Positions 43,480 to 54,532 of a DNA stretch of 64,000 nt are shown here, one piece after another. How positions within the stretch are numbered: the first letter of the stretch is position 1; each line of letters starts with the position of its first letter. The stretch is from NCBI GenBank assembly GCA_023362775.1, contig JALMGJ010000025.1, forward strand, positions 5,346,001-5,410,000. The letters run 5' to 3'. The position numbers and the translations under genes were made by a program. Below the pieces are notes generated by a model. It searched no databases, was not told the origin of the DNA, and saw only the letters and a program-made list of their open reading frames with translations. The DNA is from Charina bottae. Taxonomy: Eukaryota > Chordata > Lepidosauria > Squamata > Charinaidae.

Positions 43480-44305
43480 AGGAGTGATGATAAGATACCC
43501 AAACAGGAAAGAACCAGGTCTTCAAGGCTTGCTTAAAGGACCCAAGGGCTGAGGCAACACAAACTTCTGGAGAGAAGCCATTCCAGAGGTCACGTGCCAC
43601 AACAGAGAAGGCACACTTCCTGAGACCCATCGGATTACATTGCTTCAAGGGTGGAACCAGAGCATGCCTACTTTGTTGATTCTTACAGGACAGGCAATAA
43701 CAATGGGAGAAAGGTGATCCCTGAAGAAACCATGCCCTATGCATGAGGGTCTTTATAGGTCACAACCAGCACCTTGAATTCCACCTGAAATTACACTGGC
43801 AACCAGGGTGGTTTATGCAGCTGAGGTATTACATTCATCTTGAGGCACACCCATAACTTCCAGTGCAGCCATATTCTGAACCAGCTGCAACTTCACAATG
43901 GTCTTCAAGAACAGCCCCATATAGAGTACATAGCAATAGTCCAAACATGAGGTAATTAAGGCATGAGTGACTGTGAAGAGGGAATCGTGGTCCAGAAAAG
44001 GGTGCAATTGGTACACTAGACCACTTTGGGCAAAGGTCCTCCTGGCTAGAGCTGCCACCTGTTCTTCATGCAGGAGCTGAGAGGGCCCCCCAGTTGTGCA
44101 CCAGTTCTGTCTGTAGAATTGCAATCCCATGCAGAACAAAAGATGGCAAATCTCTGATTCCAGAAAAAAATGAGAACCCACAGCCACTCAGGGTAGTCAG
44201 GTTTGAGTTTAAGCCTGTACCTCTCCATCCAGATCTTCACAGCCTCCAAGCACTGGAACAATATCTTGATAGCATTGTTTGTTCTGCCCAGTGTTGACAG
44301 ACAAC
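43480..44305 (-). mobile_element. L2/CR1-type LINE, RT C-terminus to 3' end
   Basis: Minus-strand frames give LKLKPDYPEWLWVLI, LHEEQVAALARRTFAQSGLV, DSLFTVTHALITSCLDYC and KTIVKLQLVQNMAALEV, then LRKCAFSVVARDLWNGFSPE and FKQALKTWFF. This is the standard C-terminal order of L2-like LINEs (LDYCNALYxGLP and VQNAAA boxes, then the WNxLP box). There are a few frameshifts. The 5' side is interrupted by the MITE at 44309. Confidence 0.85.
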
Positions 44306-44308
44306 ATA

Positions 44309-44657
44309 CAGGTAGTCCTCGACTTACGACCATTTGTTTAGCAACTGTTCGAAGATACAACGGTGCTGAAAAAACAGGTATGCACGTATGACCGTTGCAG
44401 CATCCCCACAGTCACGTGATCAAAATTTGGGTGCTTGGCAACTGGCATGTATTTATCAGAGTTGCAGCATCCCGGGGTCACGTGATCGCCATTTGCGACC
44501 TTCCCAGCCAGCTTCCAACAGGCAAAGTGAATGGGGAAGCCAGATTCACTTAACGGCCGTGGCAAAAAAGGTTGTAAAATCAGGTGTGACTCACTCAACG
44601 GCTGCCTTGCTTAGTGATGGAAGTTCCAGTCCAAAATTGTGGTTGTAAGTCCACCTG
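44309..44657. mobile_element. MITE, CAGGTAGTCCT family, copy 3 (349 bp)
   Basis: The ends are CAGGTAGTCCTCGACTTACG and TTGTAAGTCCACCTG, with TA at 44307-44308 and 44658-44659. The interior follows copies 1 and 2, with TCACGTGATC twice (CpG retained). It appears to have landed at or near the edge of the L2-like LINE to its left. Confidence 0.88.
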
Positions 44658-44669
44658 TATATCAATAAT

Positions 44670-45310
44670 CCATTAATGCAAATAGAATGTACAATACATT
44701 TCCAGTATTGTATCATAAATTGTTTTTACCCTCAATCTAAAATATTGCAAAAATGGTATAAACACAAACCATGTGAGTTACTGTTCCATCCCCTTAATTC
44801 AGTCTCCAGTAGTACACTGTTTGCAATCAGCCCTTACTGAACATTCACTGAGGAAAAACAAGTTTTGATTTTGCATCATCCTAATTTTAAGGTCAAAAGA
44901 CATTGATTTCACATTCTTTAAGGCAATTGTCCACTGGTTTACACGAAAAGGACACTGAAGCTTACTATTACAGTGGTCAAGTAAATATTTAATATGTGTG
45001 CAATACCTACTCCAAAAATTGAATGTTCAGAACATTCTGTTTCTTCTCCAGACCAAACCATTCTGAGGGTAGTCCAGCTGTTTTCTGGAAGTTAATCGTC
45101 CAAAGAAAAAGTGATTCACGGTGTTCTGGGCAAAATAAAACTAGGCCATGTTGGAATGCCACAGACAACTTTTGTTTGGAAGATCAACTTCTGAAAGAAA
45201 AGGCAGCATTCCTAGCATGGCCATATCAGTGCTACAAAATGGTTGCCCATTCCTGTCAGTTTTTCATGGTCAGAAGACTCAAAATTGTATCGAAGCTGTA
45301 ATATTCTCCA
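44670..45310 (-). mobile_element. LINE 3' end (L1/Tx1-like), copy 2
   Basis: Diverged homologue of 18300-19262. The minus strand gives NSKLQCPFRVNQWTIALKNV and FDLKIRMMQ-like pieces with stops, in the same order as copy 1. The left end begins at the MITE at 44657. The clade is uncertain. Confidence 0.5.
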
Positions 45311-46190
45311 TATTTATCTTAGACTATTAAGTAATGGTTTTAGAACTGACCCTTAAACAAGATTACAGAACTTGCTAGGGTTTCAATGGGATCAATCTAT
45401 GCTATGAAAGTATAGTAAATATGCTGCTAGATAAGATACTGCTGCTGACAGTAATGAATTATATCTAATGTTTTATAATTCCATAAGTTTTATTTAAAAA
45501 TTCACAATTTGACATTTGTTTTGGGCAATTTATTCTATCCAGTGGCCTTCTATCTATTCCAACTTCTCAAATTATATAGAAAGTGAATAATGAGAATTAA
45601 ATTAAAAAGCTGTAAACATTTTCAGTTCTAACAGAAATAACAGATGACATGAGAGATTTGTTTTTGACCCTTTGACACATGTTCCAGTTTTAATCAGCTT
45701 TCATGATTTATTATAGCTTTATACTTGATTCAATTCTGAAGTAAATTTAAAAAGAATGCAGATATAATGCTTATGTGCCAGATGTTGGCATTCTTTTATT
45801 ATGTTTTCTCTTAGACTAATGAAGTCATTTCATAGCTAATTAGTAGCGATGGTGTGTGTGCAGATCAGTAAGTCTCAAAGTATAGTATCAGCCACTTTAT
45901 GGAAATGTAGACAATTGTGTTGGAGCTCCCCTTTTACCATTCTTATTATATTTAACAATAAAAGTAAAACCAGTTATTCTAAAATACATTTTTAAAGCAG
46001 TTAATTTCCATGCTCACATGTCACCTGCTGATTTAAAGTGCTAAACTTTTGGTAAAGTCTAAAAGTATTTCCTATTAACTTTTTTTTTTGGTTCTAAGAA
46101 ATGAAACATGTATTTTATATGAAAAAAATCAGAATATATTGTTTTATTGTCTGGTGTTCCCCCCACCCCCACCCAACCCCACCACCATTC
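45311..46190. other. ASCC3 intron, nothing recognised
   Basis: AT-rich intron with a short C-rich stretch at about 46160-46190; no element recognised. Confidence 0.5.
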
Positions 46191-47001
46191 TGTATTCTGG
46201 TGCTGTGAGCTTCCTAATGAACCAGACTCGGAATTGGAAGAGCAGGGCTTAACAAGTTCTGATTGTGCAACTCAGGAGTCAATGGACCCTGAGATATCTG
46301 CAGATGAGGATCAGTAACAGGATCTGATTGGACTTCCGTTGGGGGGATATGACAGACTGAACATGTCCGAAAGTGCAGAGACGACACTGAGGCTGGAATT
46401 GCAATCAGGTGAGGCGCCTGGTCTTGCGGGGCTTCTCCGGCGAAAGGAGAAGATGAAGAGATTGCCCACATGTGCTCTGGACGGCTGCTCTTCACAAGGA
46501 AGCCTGCAGGGTCTGAAAGGATTCTGTGGGCACCTTGTGAGTAAGAGCAGCCAGGAATCGAGGAAGGGATCAGGCTCGCAGCCTCAGAGAAGCCTTTTAA
46601 ATGACACTGGATCTGACCAAACCCCATTTCTTAAATCGCTTTAGATTACAGCTAATGCTAAAGAGATATTTAGAGCAGCAATTTAACTGGACCATTTGGT
46701 GAGTGTTCCTACAGCCCATAACATACTTAATAGAAAAATAAACAAAACTTTAAAAAAGACTAACTTGCAGAAAAAGGCACAGTAAGAATCTGGATAACAA
46801 AAGTTTTAAATGGATAAAGGGTCCTGGGGAGGCTTTAGTTCCTGGAAATTAATTAAGTAAATAGCACGTACCTTTGTGGGAAAGCGTTTTGTTATGGCTC
46901 ACCAAGGAGAAAGACTGATTGGCTTTCTTAAACAAAAGGGATAAGGGACTGTCATAAAAGTGCAGAGATTGCAAGACCATAGAAACACAGAAGCTTTAAG
47001 G

Positions 47002-47160
47002 CAGGGGTCCCCAACCTGTGGGCCGCGGGGCTCCTGCCTGCAAACCCCACCCCACGGTCCGTGCAATTGGCTCCCGCCTGCAAACCCCACCCCACCCCAG
47101 TCCGTGGAAAAATTGTCTTCCACGACCGGTCCCTGGTGCCAAAAGGGTTGGGGACCGCTG
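47002..47160. mobile_element. hAT-type MITE with CCAAT-containing units, copy 3 (159 bp)
   Basis: The ends are CAGGGGTCCCCAACC and GGTTGGGGACCGCTG, with a perfect 8-bp duplication CTTTAAGG (46994-47001, 47161-47168). It has only about two of the GCAGGCGGGAGCCAAT units (in reverse). It includes AAATTGTCTTCCAC and GGTCCCTGGTGCC near the right end. It lies in the putative L1 5' UTR. Confidence 0.93.
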
Positions 47161-47794
47161 CTTTAAGGGACTGTCATAAAAGTGCAAGATTTAAGAAACA
47201 CAAAAAAGGGGGAAAATAGGTTAAAGCTGGCTTTTCTTTTAGATTTCTTTTGGATTTCAAATTAAGACAGAAATGGCCACTACTAGAGAAGCAATGAAAC
47301 AGGGAAGAAGAGGGTCGCTGACTGGTCAACCAGTTGGAATTACACCTGAGATTTTACAGAGGCTGCTTGAAGAAATGGGAAAGACTGTCACAACATCTGT
47401 AACAGCAGCAGTGACAGCTTGCATGGAGGAGAAATTGGTGAACTTGGAGGAAAGTATGAATAAGAAACTGGTGAATTTGGAGGAAAGTGAATAAGAAATT
47501 TGAATAATTAGCAATAGAGATTAAAAATGAGATTCAACAAATTAAAAAGTAGAAATTTTGGAAACTAAGACTGAAGCAATAAGACAAGAGATGGGAACAG
47601 ATTTAGATAATTTGGCATTGTTAAAATTGAAAGAGAAGGAATTTTGCTTGAGGTTGAGGGCAGTCCCAGAAGAACACAGGGAAGATATAAGGGATAGGAT
47701 AGTTCAGGCTTTTATAAAATTAATTGAAGAGAATATTTGTAGCTCATGGTTGAACTGTGGAGTCCTTGGTGCTCTCTGAGCCTTGTTGTTTTCT

Positions 47795-47840
47795 TTCAGA
47801 TGTTTCATTACCAGGCTAGGCAACATCTTCAGTGCGAAAA
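47795..47840 (-). ncRNA. Hammerhead-like motif, Penelope family B (copy in L1)
   Basis: On the minus strand CTGAAGA (47832-47826) is followed by a G-U-containing stem II (GTTGCC/GGTAAT) and GAAAC (47806-47802), then ATC in place of the GTC triplet. It is the same altered triplet as in the right repeat at 23275-23277, so the loss may be ancestral to both or the triplet is tolerated. Confidence 0.5.
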
Positions 47841-48380
47841 GAGTGGGACTTGCTCTCTGTTTATATACCCTGGCTTGTCCTGCCTGTGTTGGTGGGGGTG
47901 TTGTTCTCTCCTTGGTAGTTCCCTGATTGGGCTGTTGTTTGCTGCTTGGTTGATTGACTGAGTTAATAGTACCTTGATTAGGGTATATTGTGCTGTTTGA
48001 TTGTTCCTCTGGTGCTAATCCTGGTGTTAATCTTTGCATATCTGGGTGATGATTGCTGGCCAGGAGGTGTTCTGGTCTTCTGGCTTTTCTATTGTCTCTT
48101 ATGAATGGTATGTAAATGTTATTTACCTCTATGTGTCTGTTGATGGCTGCTTTGTCTGAGTGCCAAGCTTCCAGGAATTATCTAGCATTTTTGGATTTGT
48201 CTTGGTTTAAGATGCTCACAGTCTCCCAGCTGAAAGTATGGTTAAGTCTGTCCATGTGTTGTGAGATTAAGGAGTTTTCATCGTGTCTTCTGACTGCTAG
48301 TTGGTGTTCGTGGATGCGTTCTGCTAGTCTTCTGCCAGTCTGTCGTACATAGTGGCTGCTACAGTCCTTACACTGTATGT

Positions 48381-48666
48381 CAGAGCTTTCCAAACTGTGT
48401 GTTGGGACACGTGTGTCGGCTGCAGTGTCTGGGTGTGTCGCGGCTGCTGCTGCCTCCGAGCCCTGCCAAGATTCCGTGCAGGTCCTAGTGCCTGCCTTGT
48501 GCCTTGCTGCCTCCAAACCTGCTGTGATTCCACACAGGTCCTAGTGCCTGCCTTGTGCCCTGCTGTAAGAGTGTGTCACGAAATTATGCCCTGCTGTAAG
48601 AGTGTGTCGCGAAATGATGCATGTCTAAAAAGTGTGTCACCAACATGAAAAGTTTGGAAAGCTCTG
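48381..48666. mobile_element. hAT-type MITE, TTTCCAAA-end family, copy 3 (286 bp)
   Basis: The ends are CAGAGCTTTCCAAAC and GTTTGGAAAGCTCTG (perfect inverted repeats), with a perfect 8-bp duplication CTGTATGT (48373-48380, 48667-48674). The interior includes a ~65-bp direct duplication (TGCCTTGTGCC...GTGTGTC) and no GC-triplet core, unlike copies 1 and 2. It sits inside the GIY-YIG coding region of the Penelope family B copy. Confidence 0.94.
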
Positions 48667-48733
48667 CTGTATGTTGTAGATAACTCCTTTTTTTCTTCTT
48701 GGGCTACTGGGTCTTTTGGGTTACTTATAATGT

Positions 48734-49523
48734 AAGTAGCTTGAATCATGTCAACTGGATTTCTATTTTCTCAATGGAAACGTTTCGCTCCTTATCCAAG
48801 GAGCTTCTTCAGTCTGAGCAAAGTTAGTAAGGGAATCCTTAAATATGTTTCTAGGTGGCTGTGTGACCTTGCACCTGGGGCTAGGTCATGGTTATTTTGA
48901 GATGTTATTTTTAAGTCCCTTTATCATCTAAAGGAGGATCGTTAAGATTACCATGCTGCTGTTGAGCTTGCGAAATGGTCTTAATCTTCCTAGGCACAGA
49001 AGACAAAGCAGGAAGGAAAATAGGGGAAAGATTGTGCCTGAGGCCCCCACCTCTATTCAAGGAAGGATTTTCCAAATTGGCATAAATGGATTCCTTGACC
49101 CCTCTCTCAAACCACCTATCTTCTCTGTCTAAAATGTGAACATTAATGTCCTCAAATGAGTGTCCTTTTTCCTTTAGATGAAGATAAACTGCTGACTCTG
49201 GTCCTGTGGTGTTACTTCTCCTGTGTTGGGCCATCCTCCTGTACAAAGGTTGTTTGGTTTCTCCAATGTAGAGTTCAGAGCACTCCTCACTGCACTGGAT
49301 TGCATAAACTACATTGCTTTTCTTGTGTTTTGGAGTTTGATCTTTGGGGTGTACAAGCCTCTGTCTCAGTGTGTTGGTGGGTTTGAAATATACAGGTATG
49401 TGGTGTTTGCCAAATCTTTACCGTTCCCTGGAATGTGTTGAGTGCTTTCTTCTCCACTTCTTCCAGTTGACATGATTCAAGCTACAGACAATTCCACCTG
49501 GATGACTGAGAAGCTTCATAGAC
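48734..49523 (-). mobile_element. Penelope-like element, family C, inserted in family B
   Basis: A 7-bp duplication ATAATGT (48727-48733, 49524-49530) bounds it. On the minus strand it codes a C-terminal GIY-YIG part (MYRRMAQHRRSNTTGPE, SAVYLHLKEKGHSFEDINVH, DREDRWFERGVKESIYAN; 49246-48911), then a 3' region with a hammerhead core (48770-48818). The 5' end (49523-49464) is an inverted copy of the element's own 3' end, so the element has inverted terminal sequences (TTGACATGATTCAAGCTAC at one end, complement at the other). Confidence 0.88.
48770..48818 (-). ncRNA. Hammerhead-ribozyme-like motif, Penelope family C (copy in L1)
   Basis: On the minus strand CTGAAGA (48812-48806), stem II GCTCCTT/AAGGAGC with loop GGAT, GAAAC (48786-48782) and GTT (48781-48779). 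The outer stem pairs CTC (48818-48816) with GAG (48772-48770). Stem II is 7 perfect base pairs. Confidence 0.7.
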
Positions 49524-50403
49524 ATAATGTTCTGAAGGGTTTTGGTTGGTTTACGTGCTATGGTGATGCCATGTGGTTGTAACAGTCTATTAGTAGTTTC
49601 TGAGATGTTTCTGATGTATGGCAGTGTAATCCTTTTCATAGCTTCTGTTGGTTTTGCTGTGGTGGGTTGAGTGGTCAGGCACTTTTTGATAAAGTTGTGT
49701 GGGTATCCATTTTGCTGGAAGATGCTATATAAGTGGTCTGTTTCCTTTTTCTGGTGTTCTGGGTTGCTGTAGTGCATTTGTGCTCGTCTGAATAGAGTTC
49801 TTACACAGCTCCTCTTGTGGGAGGTTGGGTTATTGCTTTGGTAATGGAGTACTTGGTTAGTGTGGGTAGATTTCTGGTAGACTTCTGTTTCTAGATTTTT
49901 ATAAAATTTTTGGAATGGGATGAAGAAGATATGGAAGCAGAATTGGATAAGATCTGTAGAATTAATACAAGATATGCCAAATTGAGAAACGTCGCAAGAG
50001 ATATATTAATGCATTTTGTTAGGAAAAGAACAAGAGACCAGATTCTACAACATTTTAATACAAAGTTAAAGATAGGTAATTCAGATGTAATCCTGCTTAA
50101 AGAAATTCCTATTAGAATGCTGTGTAAGAGAAAAGATTACACCTTCCTGACTGACAAATTAAAACAGAAAAAGATACCATTTAGGTGGGATGAATTGGAA
50201 GGAGTGATTTTGACTATAAGCAGCAGAGATTTCAACTTAATTCAGTTCAAAAGGCGAGATAATTTTTGGAAAGACATAAGGTTGAACGAGGAGATACAAG
50301 AGACGCAAATGGAAGGAGCTACACAGTTAACATCACAAGACGCTGAGAAAGATAGCACTACATTAGGCACCACAGGTGACTTTTCGAAATTTATAAAATA
50401 GAC

Positions 50404-51850
50404 ATGGAATTTAAATGCCTAACATGGAATATAAATGGGGCAAATGCCCTCCAGAAAAGAAAGATGATATTTCATTATTTGAAGAAATTAAAGTTGGATG
50501 TAATTTGTTTACAAGAAACACATATAAGAAAGAAATATAAAAAATATTTGATTTATAAAAAGAGGAATTTATCTCAGCTGCTTTAAGTAAAAAAAATAGA
50601 GTTGTTTTGTACATAAATCCACAATTGCAATCAAAAATGATATTATCTGATGATCAAGGCAGATATGTGGGACTGGAGATTAATTTTAATAAAAGTAAGA
50701 TCCTTTTAGTGGGGATTTATGCTCCAAACTAAAATAAATCTGCATTTTTCAGTGGACTTACGGGTAAGTTAATGGAGCTGTCATATGAAAGTTGATGCCT
50801 AATGGGAGATTGGAATGGAGTAGTCTGCCCACAACAAGATACATCATCAGCAAAGGGATTAAAATGATGCAAGGCAAACTACCAAAAATATTCTTTGAAA
50901 TGATGGTTAATCTTGAATTGATCGATAAATGGAGACATAAAAATGGTGATTCTAAAGAATATTTTTAATTTTCAGAAAGACATAGATCTTCCTCCAGAAT
51001 AGTCAGGTGCGAGGACAATTTATTCAGCAGAACAATAAATTGAACAAAAAAATAAAAGAAAATATGCAAAAGATTCGAAGTGGTATAAAGATAAAAGAGG
51101 ATGAACTAATGTGATCTCCAGGGAGAAAAAAATATCTCACAGCAAATTAAACTCCTACAGCATCAACTTTCTATGTTAATGGTGAGAGAGATGGAAATAA
51201 AATTGAATTTTGTTAAACAGAGGAACTTTGAGTTGGCAAATAAAATTTCTATTAAAATTACAAAATGAGAAAACTGTGGTCACCGATAATGTGAGCATTC
51301 AAAGAAAATTTCATCAGTACTATACAATGCTATACAACAGAGAAGAAATTTCATCAGCAAGGGCAGATGAATATTTAAAGAAACAAAATCTACTAAAGTT
51401 AACAGATGCCCAAGGCAAGAATGGACCAATAACAATAAAGGAAATTTGTGATGCTATAAAGAAGACGAATAAAGGTAGAGCCCCTGGTCCAAATGGATCA
51501 GCTTCTTATAAATATTTTGAAGATGGGCTTTTATTACATTTGCAAAAAATGATGAACTCCATTTTAGATAATGGAAAGATATTGGATGGCGAGATAGAGG
51601 CACATATAGCACTGATTCCTAAAGAAGGACAGGATTTAACTGCCCCCAAATTATAGGCCAATATAATTACTGAGTAATGATTATAAGATATTCACGATGA
51701 TTTTAACTGAAAGGCTAAAAAATGTTTTACAAGATTTTATTCACAAAGACCAAGGTGATTTTTTTTTTACCTAAGAGACAATCTAAAGATCAGCACAAGA
51801 GAACATCTGGGAAATAGCAGAAACTGAAAAATTGTGATTCCACCACTGAG
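50404..51850 (+). pseudogene. L1 ORF2, endonuclease to start of RT, decayed
   Basis: It begins MEFKCLTWNINGANALQKRK, the apurinic-type endonuclease start (TWNINGA), with LDVICLQETHI (the catalytic QETH) at about 50500. Frames shift repeatedly. The segment 51210-51656 holds the pre-RT region (QNEKTVVTDNVSIQRKFHQY, GPITIKEICDAIKKTNKGRAPGPNG, IALIPKEGQDL). The RT finger region follows in pieces to about 51850 and then stops. The palm YADD box was not found, so the RT is incomplete. Confidence 0.82.
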
Positions 51851-53090
51851 ATATTTCATAAAGAAAAATACATAGGTGGTCCAGTCTTAGGGCCTGGGCA
51901 GTAGAAGAGGATGGGAAAGATAAAAGAAATAAAGTGAATTTTAGCACTTTGATTCATTAAAGTTAATGTGACAATTTAAAACAGCTGTACTTTTTTTTCA
52001 AGCTCTTGCAGAGGCTTGAAAAAGAGGTACTGCTTTAATGAACAGTAGAGAGGTGTTGTGCTTGCATGAGGTATTAAGTACCTATTCCAAATTATTTTCA
52101 AAATGTACCTAATAGTAACAGCAGCTTAACAGGGGAATCAGTTATCCAGAGAATGATGGTTCCCTTGAAGCAGAGAATAGACTACTGTCTGTCATGGATG
52201 CTTTAATTTGAATGTCCTCCATGGATCAGGCGATTGAACTCATTGACCTAAATATTCTGCATTAACTATATGATTGTAGGGGTTTTCAGAACCCTCACTT
52301 CTGCTTGGCTAGAAAGGTGAGGTTGCCAAAACAGAGTAGGACAGTGGATGCCAAAGTGCTTACCTTGGGAGTGTTGGTTAATGGGCTTCTAAACAAAAAC
52401 AAACAAGCAAAATGTGGGAGCACATTTGATTGGCTTTGGTACAACAAAATAAGGATATACATAGCAACTGAAATGATGTCAGAGTGGGAAGAAAACTATG
52501 GTTGGTGCACATTTTATTGGTTCTAATGTGACATGGCAAAGACATAATAGACAAATGATGTCAGTATGGGAAAAATGAAAATAAATATTATTATTCAACA
52601 GCATTATTCAAAAATGCATGACCTTATCTTGATTAATTCATTAATTGGGAAATTCAACCTAGACTGGATTAGCACATTGCTGTGAATATTAATGTAACAA
52701 TCAGGAAGGTGACTTGCTTTTGAAGTATGTTTGGAAATACTCAGGTTAAAATGTAAGTGTTGTTAGAGATGGTTAGACATAGTTGCTTTTTTTAATCAAA
52801 GACATAAATATCTTTTCCTAAGTCCATGTTCCATTGCTATGAATCATATCAATTGAACATTGTAATTTCTTTTCTTTTGCTTCTTGATTTATCTTTTGTT
52901 CTAATGAATGTTTCTATTTAATAAGTTTATTATATTTTAATATGCATTTTTGTAAGCCATTTGAAATAGCCTTTCTTGGAAAGTAGGGTAAAAATACTTT
53001 TCAATCAATCTAATAATTCTACTGTTATGTATGCTAAAATTCAAATCTATAACTTAAGTCAATTTAAAAGGAGGAGGATTGTGGTATTTT
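51851..53090. other. ASCC3 intron, nothing recognised
   Basis: AT-rich intron after the truncated L1. The rest of the L1 is not found here. No domain or repeat boundary was recognised. Confidence 0.5.
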
Positions 53091-53095
53091 TGTTA

Positions 53096-53478
53096 TGTTT
53101 GTATGTAAGGTGTTCCATCCGATGTCTGAACTCTCCCTCCTCTAGAGTAAACCACAGACGCGCGGTTTCTTAGAAGCAGAAGGACTTATTACAGTACATG
53201 AAGGTTAACACGAACAAAGACTTGAATGGACAAGCAAAGCATGTCATGCACATTTAAACCTTCCCCTCCCCGAGGTCCTTTGATGTTAACACGTGTAGCT
53301 CGTGGCTCCAGGGTGCTCAGACATCCGTTCGCGGAGATGTGTACTCGCGCTTGCCACTTAGGTGCGAACCGGTCTATTTCAAAGGCAGGCGTCTCTTCCG
53401 TGTCTGGTGGCAGCCGCCCTGGATACCCTTATCTATATGCATACTGGCAGAGGTCTGCAGAGCTCTGACATCGTAACA
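53096..53478 (-). mobile_element. Solo Gypsy LTR (383 bp) with TGTTA duplication
   Basis: The termini are TGTTTGTATGTAAGG and GACATCGTAACA, flanked by TGTTA on both sides (53091-53095, 53479-53483). It is homologous to the LTR of the Gypsy fragment at 21416-21775. The minus orientation follows from that alignment. It carries GC-rich text with several CpGs and no coding. It marks a full insertion reduced by LTR-LTR recombination. Confidence 0.9.
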
Positions 53479-53483
53479 TGTTA

Positions 53484-54532
53484 TTGATCCTCAGGTGATT
53501 TCTGTATAGTATCCTAGTAAAAGATGAGTTCTCAGCAGATGTTTTATGTAAATTACCACTGACAATGTAGGCTAGTAATGCTGTGCCTGTAGATTTTTCT
53601 ATATATCCTTATTTTGTGTAGGAAATTATAATGAAGTACTATGGTAGGTAAGTGTCCAAATCAGTAGGTATTTGTATGCTATGTCCCAAGTTGGCAGGTG
53701 GATCAGCCAGAGAAGAGACACCTGAATAGGCCAGCTGATAATAGTGTTTGCTGCAATTTATACTGCCTTAGCAAATGTTGAAGGGGCAAGAGCAGCTCTG
53801 TAAATCCAGAGAGCAAAAAGTAAATTTTCTACAGCATAATGAATAAAGATGTCTTGCTTATCAGCTACTGTAGCTATTTTATGGAACTGAAAGGAAATTT
53901 GGTTGTAACTTGTAAATAGTTTACTTTGGGTAGCCAGGTACAAAAGTACCAAAGGGATTTTGGAATCCAGAGGCATTGAAGAAGTTCATGGTTAAAAAGA
54001 TTTTCAGTGTTTACAGTGAGCATGAATAATGTTGTAATGGAAGAGGGTTCAAAGCTGATGTCAAGCTTTGGAGAAAAAAAATGTTACTAGATAATTATTC
54101 CACTAACAAGTTGCATGCATGGGTCAAAAAAATATAAATATTAATCATTTTTAATTCTGAATCTACTTATTAAAAAGATGACCTATGAGCTCAATTTCAT
54201 ATTTTTCAATAGTATTTTCTTATCTATATGCATGTAAGTGTGGAGTATGTCTGCACACATGCTCAATTCTCTCTGCCTTTCAGATTCCATCACAAAAGAA
54301 AGATGTATGTTGATTTGTATTAGAAGCACTAAGCCACCAATGTGTCTCAAGTGTCTGGCTTAAGGTTACAATCAGAAAAACAGACATGGAAAGGGATTAA
54401 AGGAGAGTGGTTTTCTTATTGTTCTGCTATCCCAACCCTCCAAAATAATTATCCTTACAGTTGGGCACCCTGCTAAATAGGAAAAGCTGTGGCATAGGGG
54501 GAGGATTTTCAAAATTTGGGTGAAAGCATTGA
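53484..54532. other. ASCC3 intron, nothing recognised
   Basis: AT-rich intron; no domain or repeat boundary recognised. Confidence 0.5.

Larger units (their letters stand above)
48180..49790 (-). pseudogene. Penelope family B ORF: linker and GIY-YIG endonuclease
   Basis: The RT-distal part reads HYSNPEHQKKETDHLYSIFQ, GYPHNFIKKCL and KRITLPYIRNISETTNRLL, then KPTKTLQNI (49777-49531). After the two insertions the GIY-YIG domain follows: GVIYNIQCKDCSSHYVRQTG, then RRLAERIHEHQLAVRRHDEN and HMDRLNHTFSWETVSIL. The catalytic Tyr and Arg-rich helix of GIY-YIG are recognisable (HYVRQTGRRLAERIHEH). The domain would nick DNA during integration. The RT itself is missing upstream (5' truncation). Confidence 0.82.
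47722..49896 (-). mobile_element. Penelope-like element, family B, inserted in L1 ORF1
   Basis: An exact 12-bp duplication TTTTATAAAATT (47710-47721, 49897-49908) bounds the block. On the minus strand it holds the end of the RT and linker (49777-49530), then the GIY-YIG domain (48735-48667 and 48380-48180) and a 3' region with CACCAAGGACTCCACAGTTC and a hammerhead-like core (47795-47840). It is interrupted by a family C Penelope (48734-49523) and by a hAT MITE (48381-48666). Removing both restores a continuous reading, NIISNPKDPVAQEEKKG then VIYNIQCKDCSSHYVRQTG. Confidence 0.88.
47273..50400 (+). pseudogene. L1 ORF1, split by a Penelope insertion
   Basis: The N-terminal part starts at ATG 47273 (MATTREAMKQGRRGS...), with a stop or frameshift near 47492. 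It resumes at about 47558-47721 with LDNLALLKLKEKEFCLRLRA and VPEEHREDIRDRIVQAFIK. The frame continues after the insertion at 49897 with FLEWDEEDMEAELDKICRI, KLRNVARDILMHFVRKRTRD and PFRWDELEGVILTI, ending at 50400. This is the coiled coil, RRM and C-terminal domain layout of an L1 RNA-binding chaperone. ORF1p would bind L1 RNA in cytoplasmic particles. It is inactivated by the insertion and a frameshift. Confidence 0.82.
46200..51850 (+). mobile_element. L1 LINE, 5' region to early RT, with nested insertions
   Basis: In order: a putative 5' UTR (about 46200-47272, with a hAT MITE at 47002-47160 and a duplicated GACTGTCATAAAAGTGCA on either side of it at about 46950 and 47168), ORF1 (47273-50400, interrupted) and the start of ORF2 (50404-51850). 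The element then ends in the first part of RT, so the 3' half is missing. This is the opposite of the usual 5' truncation. Removing the Penelope block (47722-49896 and one copy of its 12-bp duplication) joins ORF1 in frame. The start at 46200 is approximate. Confidence 0.8.

Noticed and set aside
43227..43502. Cys/Tyr/His-rich small proteins on the minus strand
   Set aside because: They are translations of a compound microsatellite.
49156..49441. Plus-strand frames of 72-76 codons
   Set aside because: Antisense shadows of the Penelope family C GIY-YIG region.
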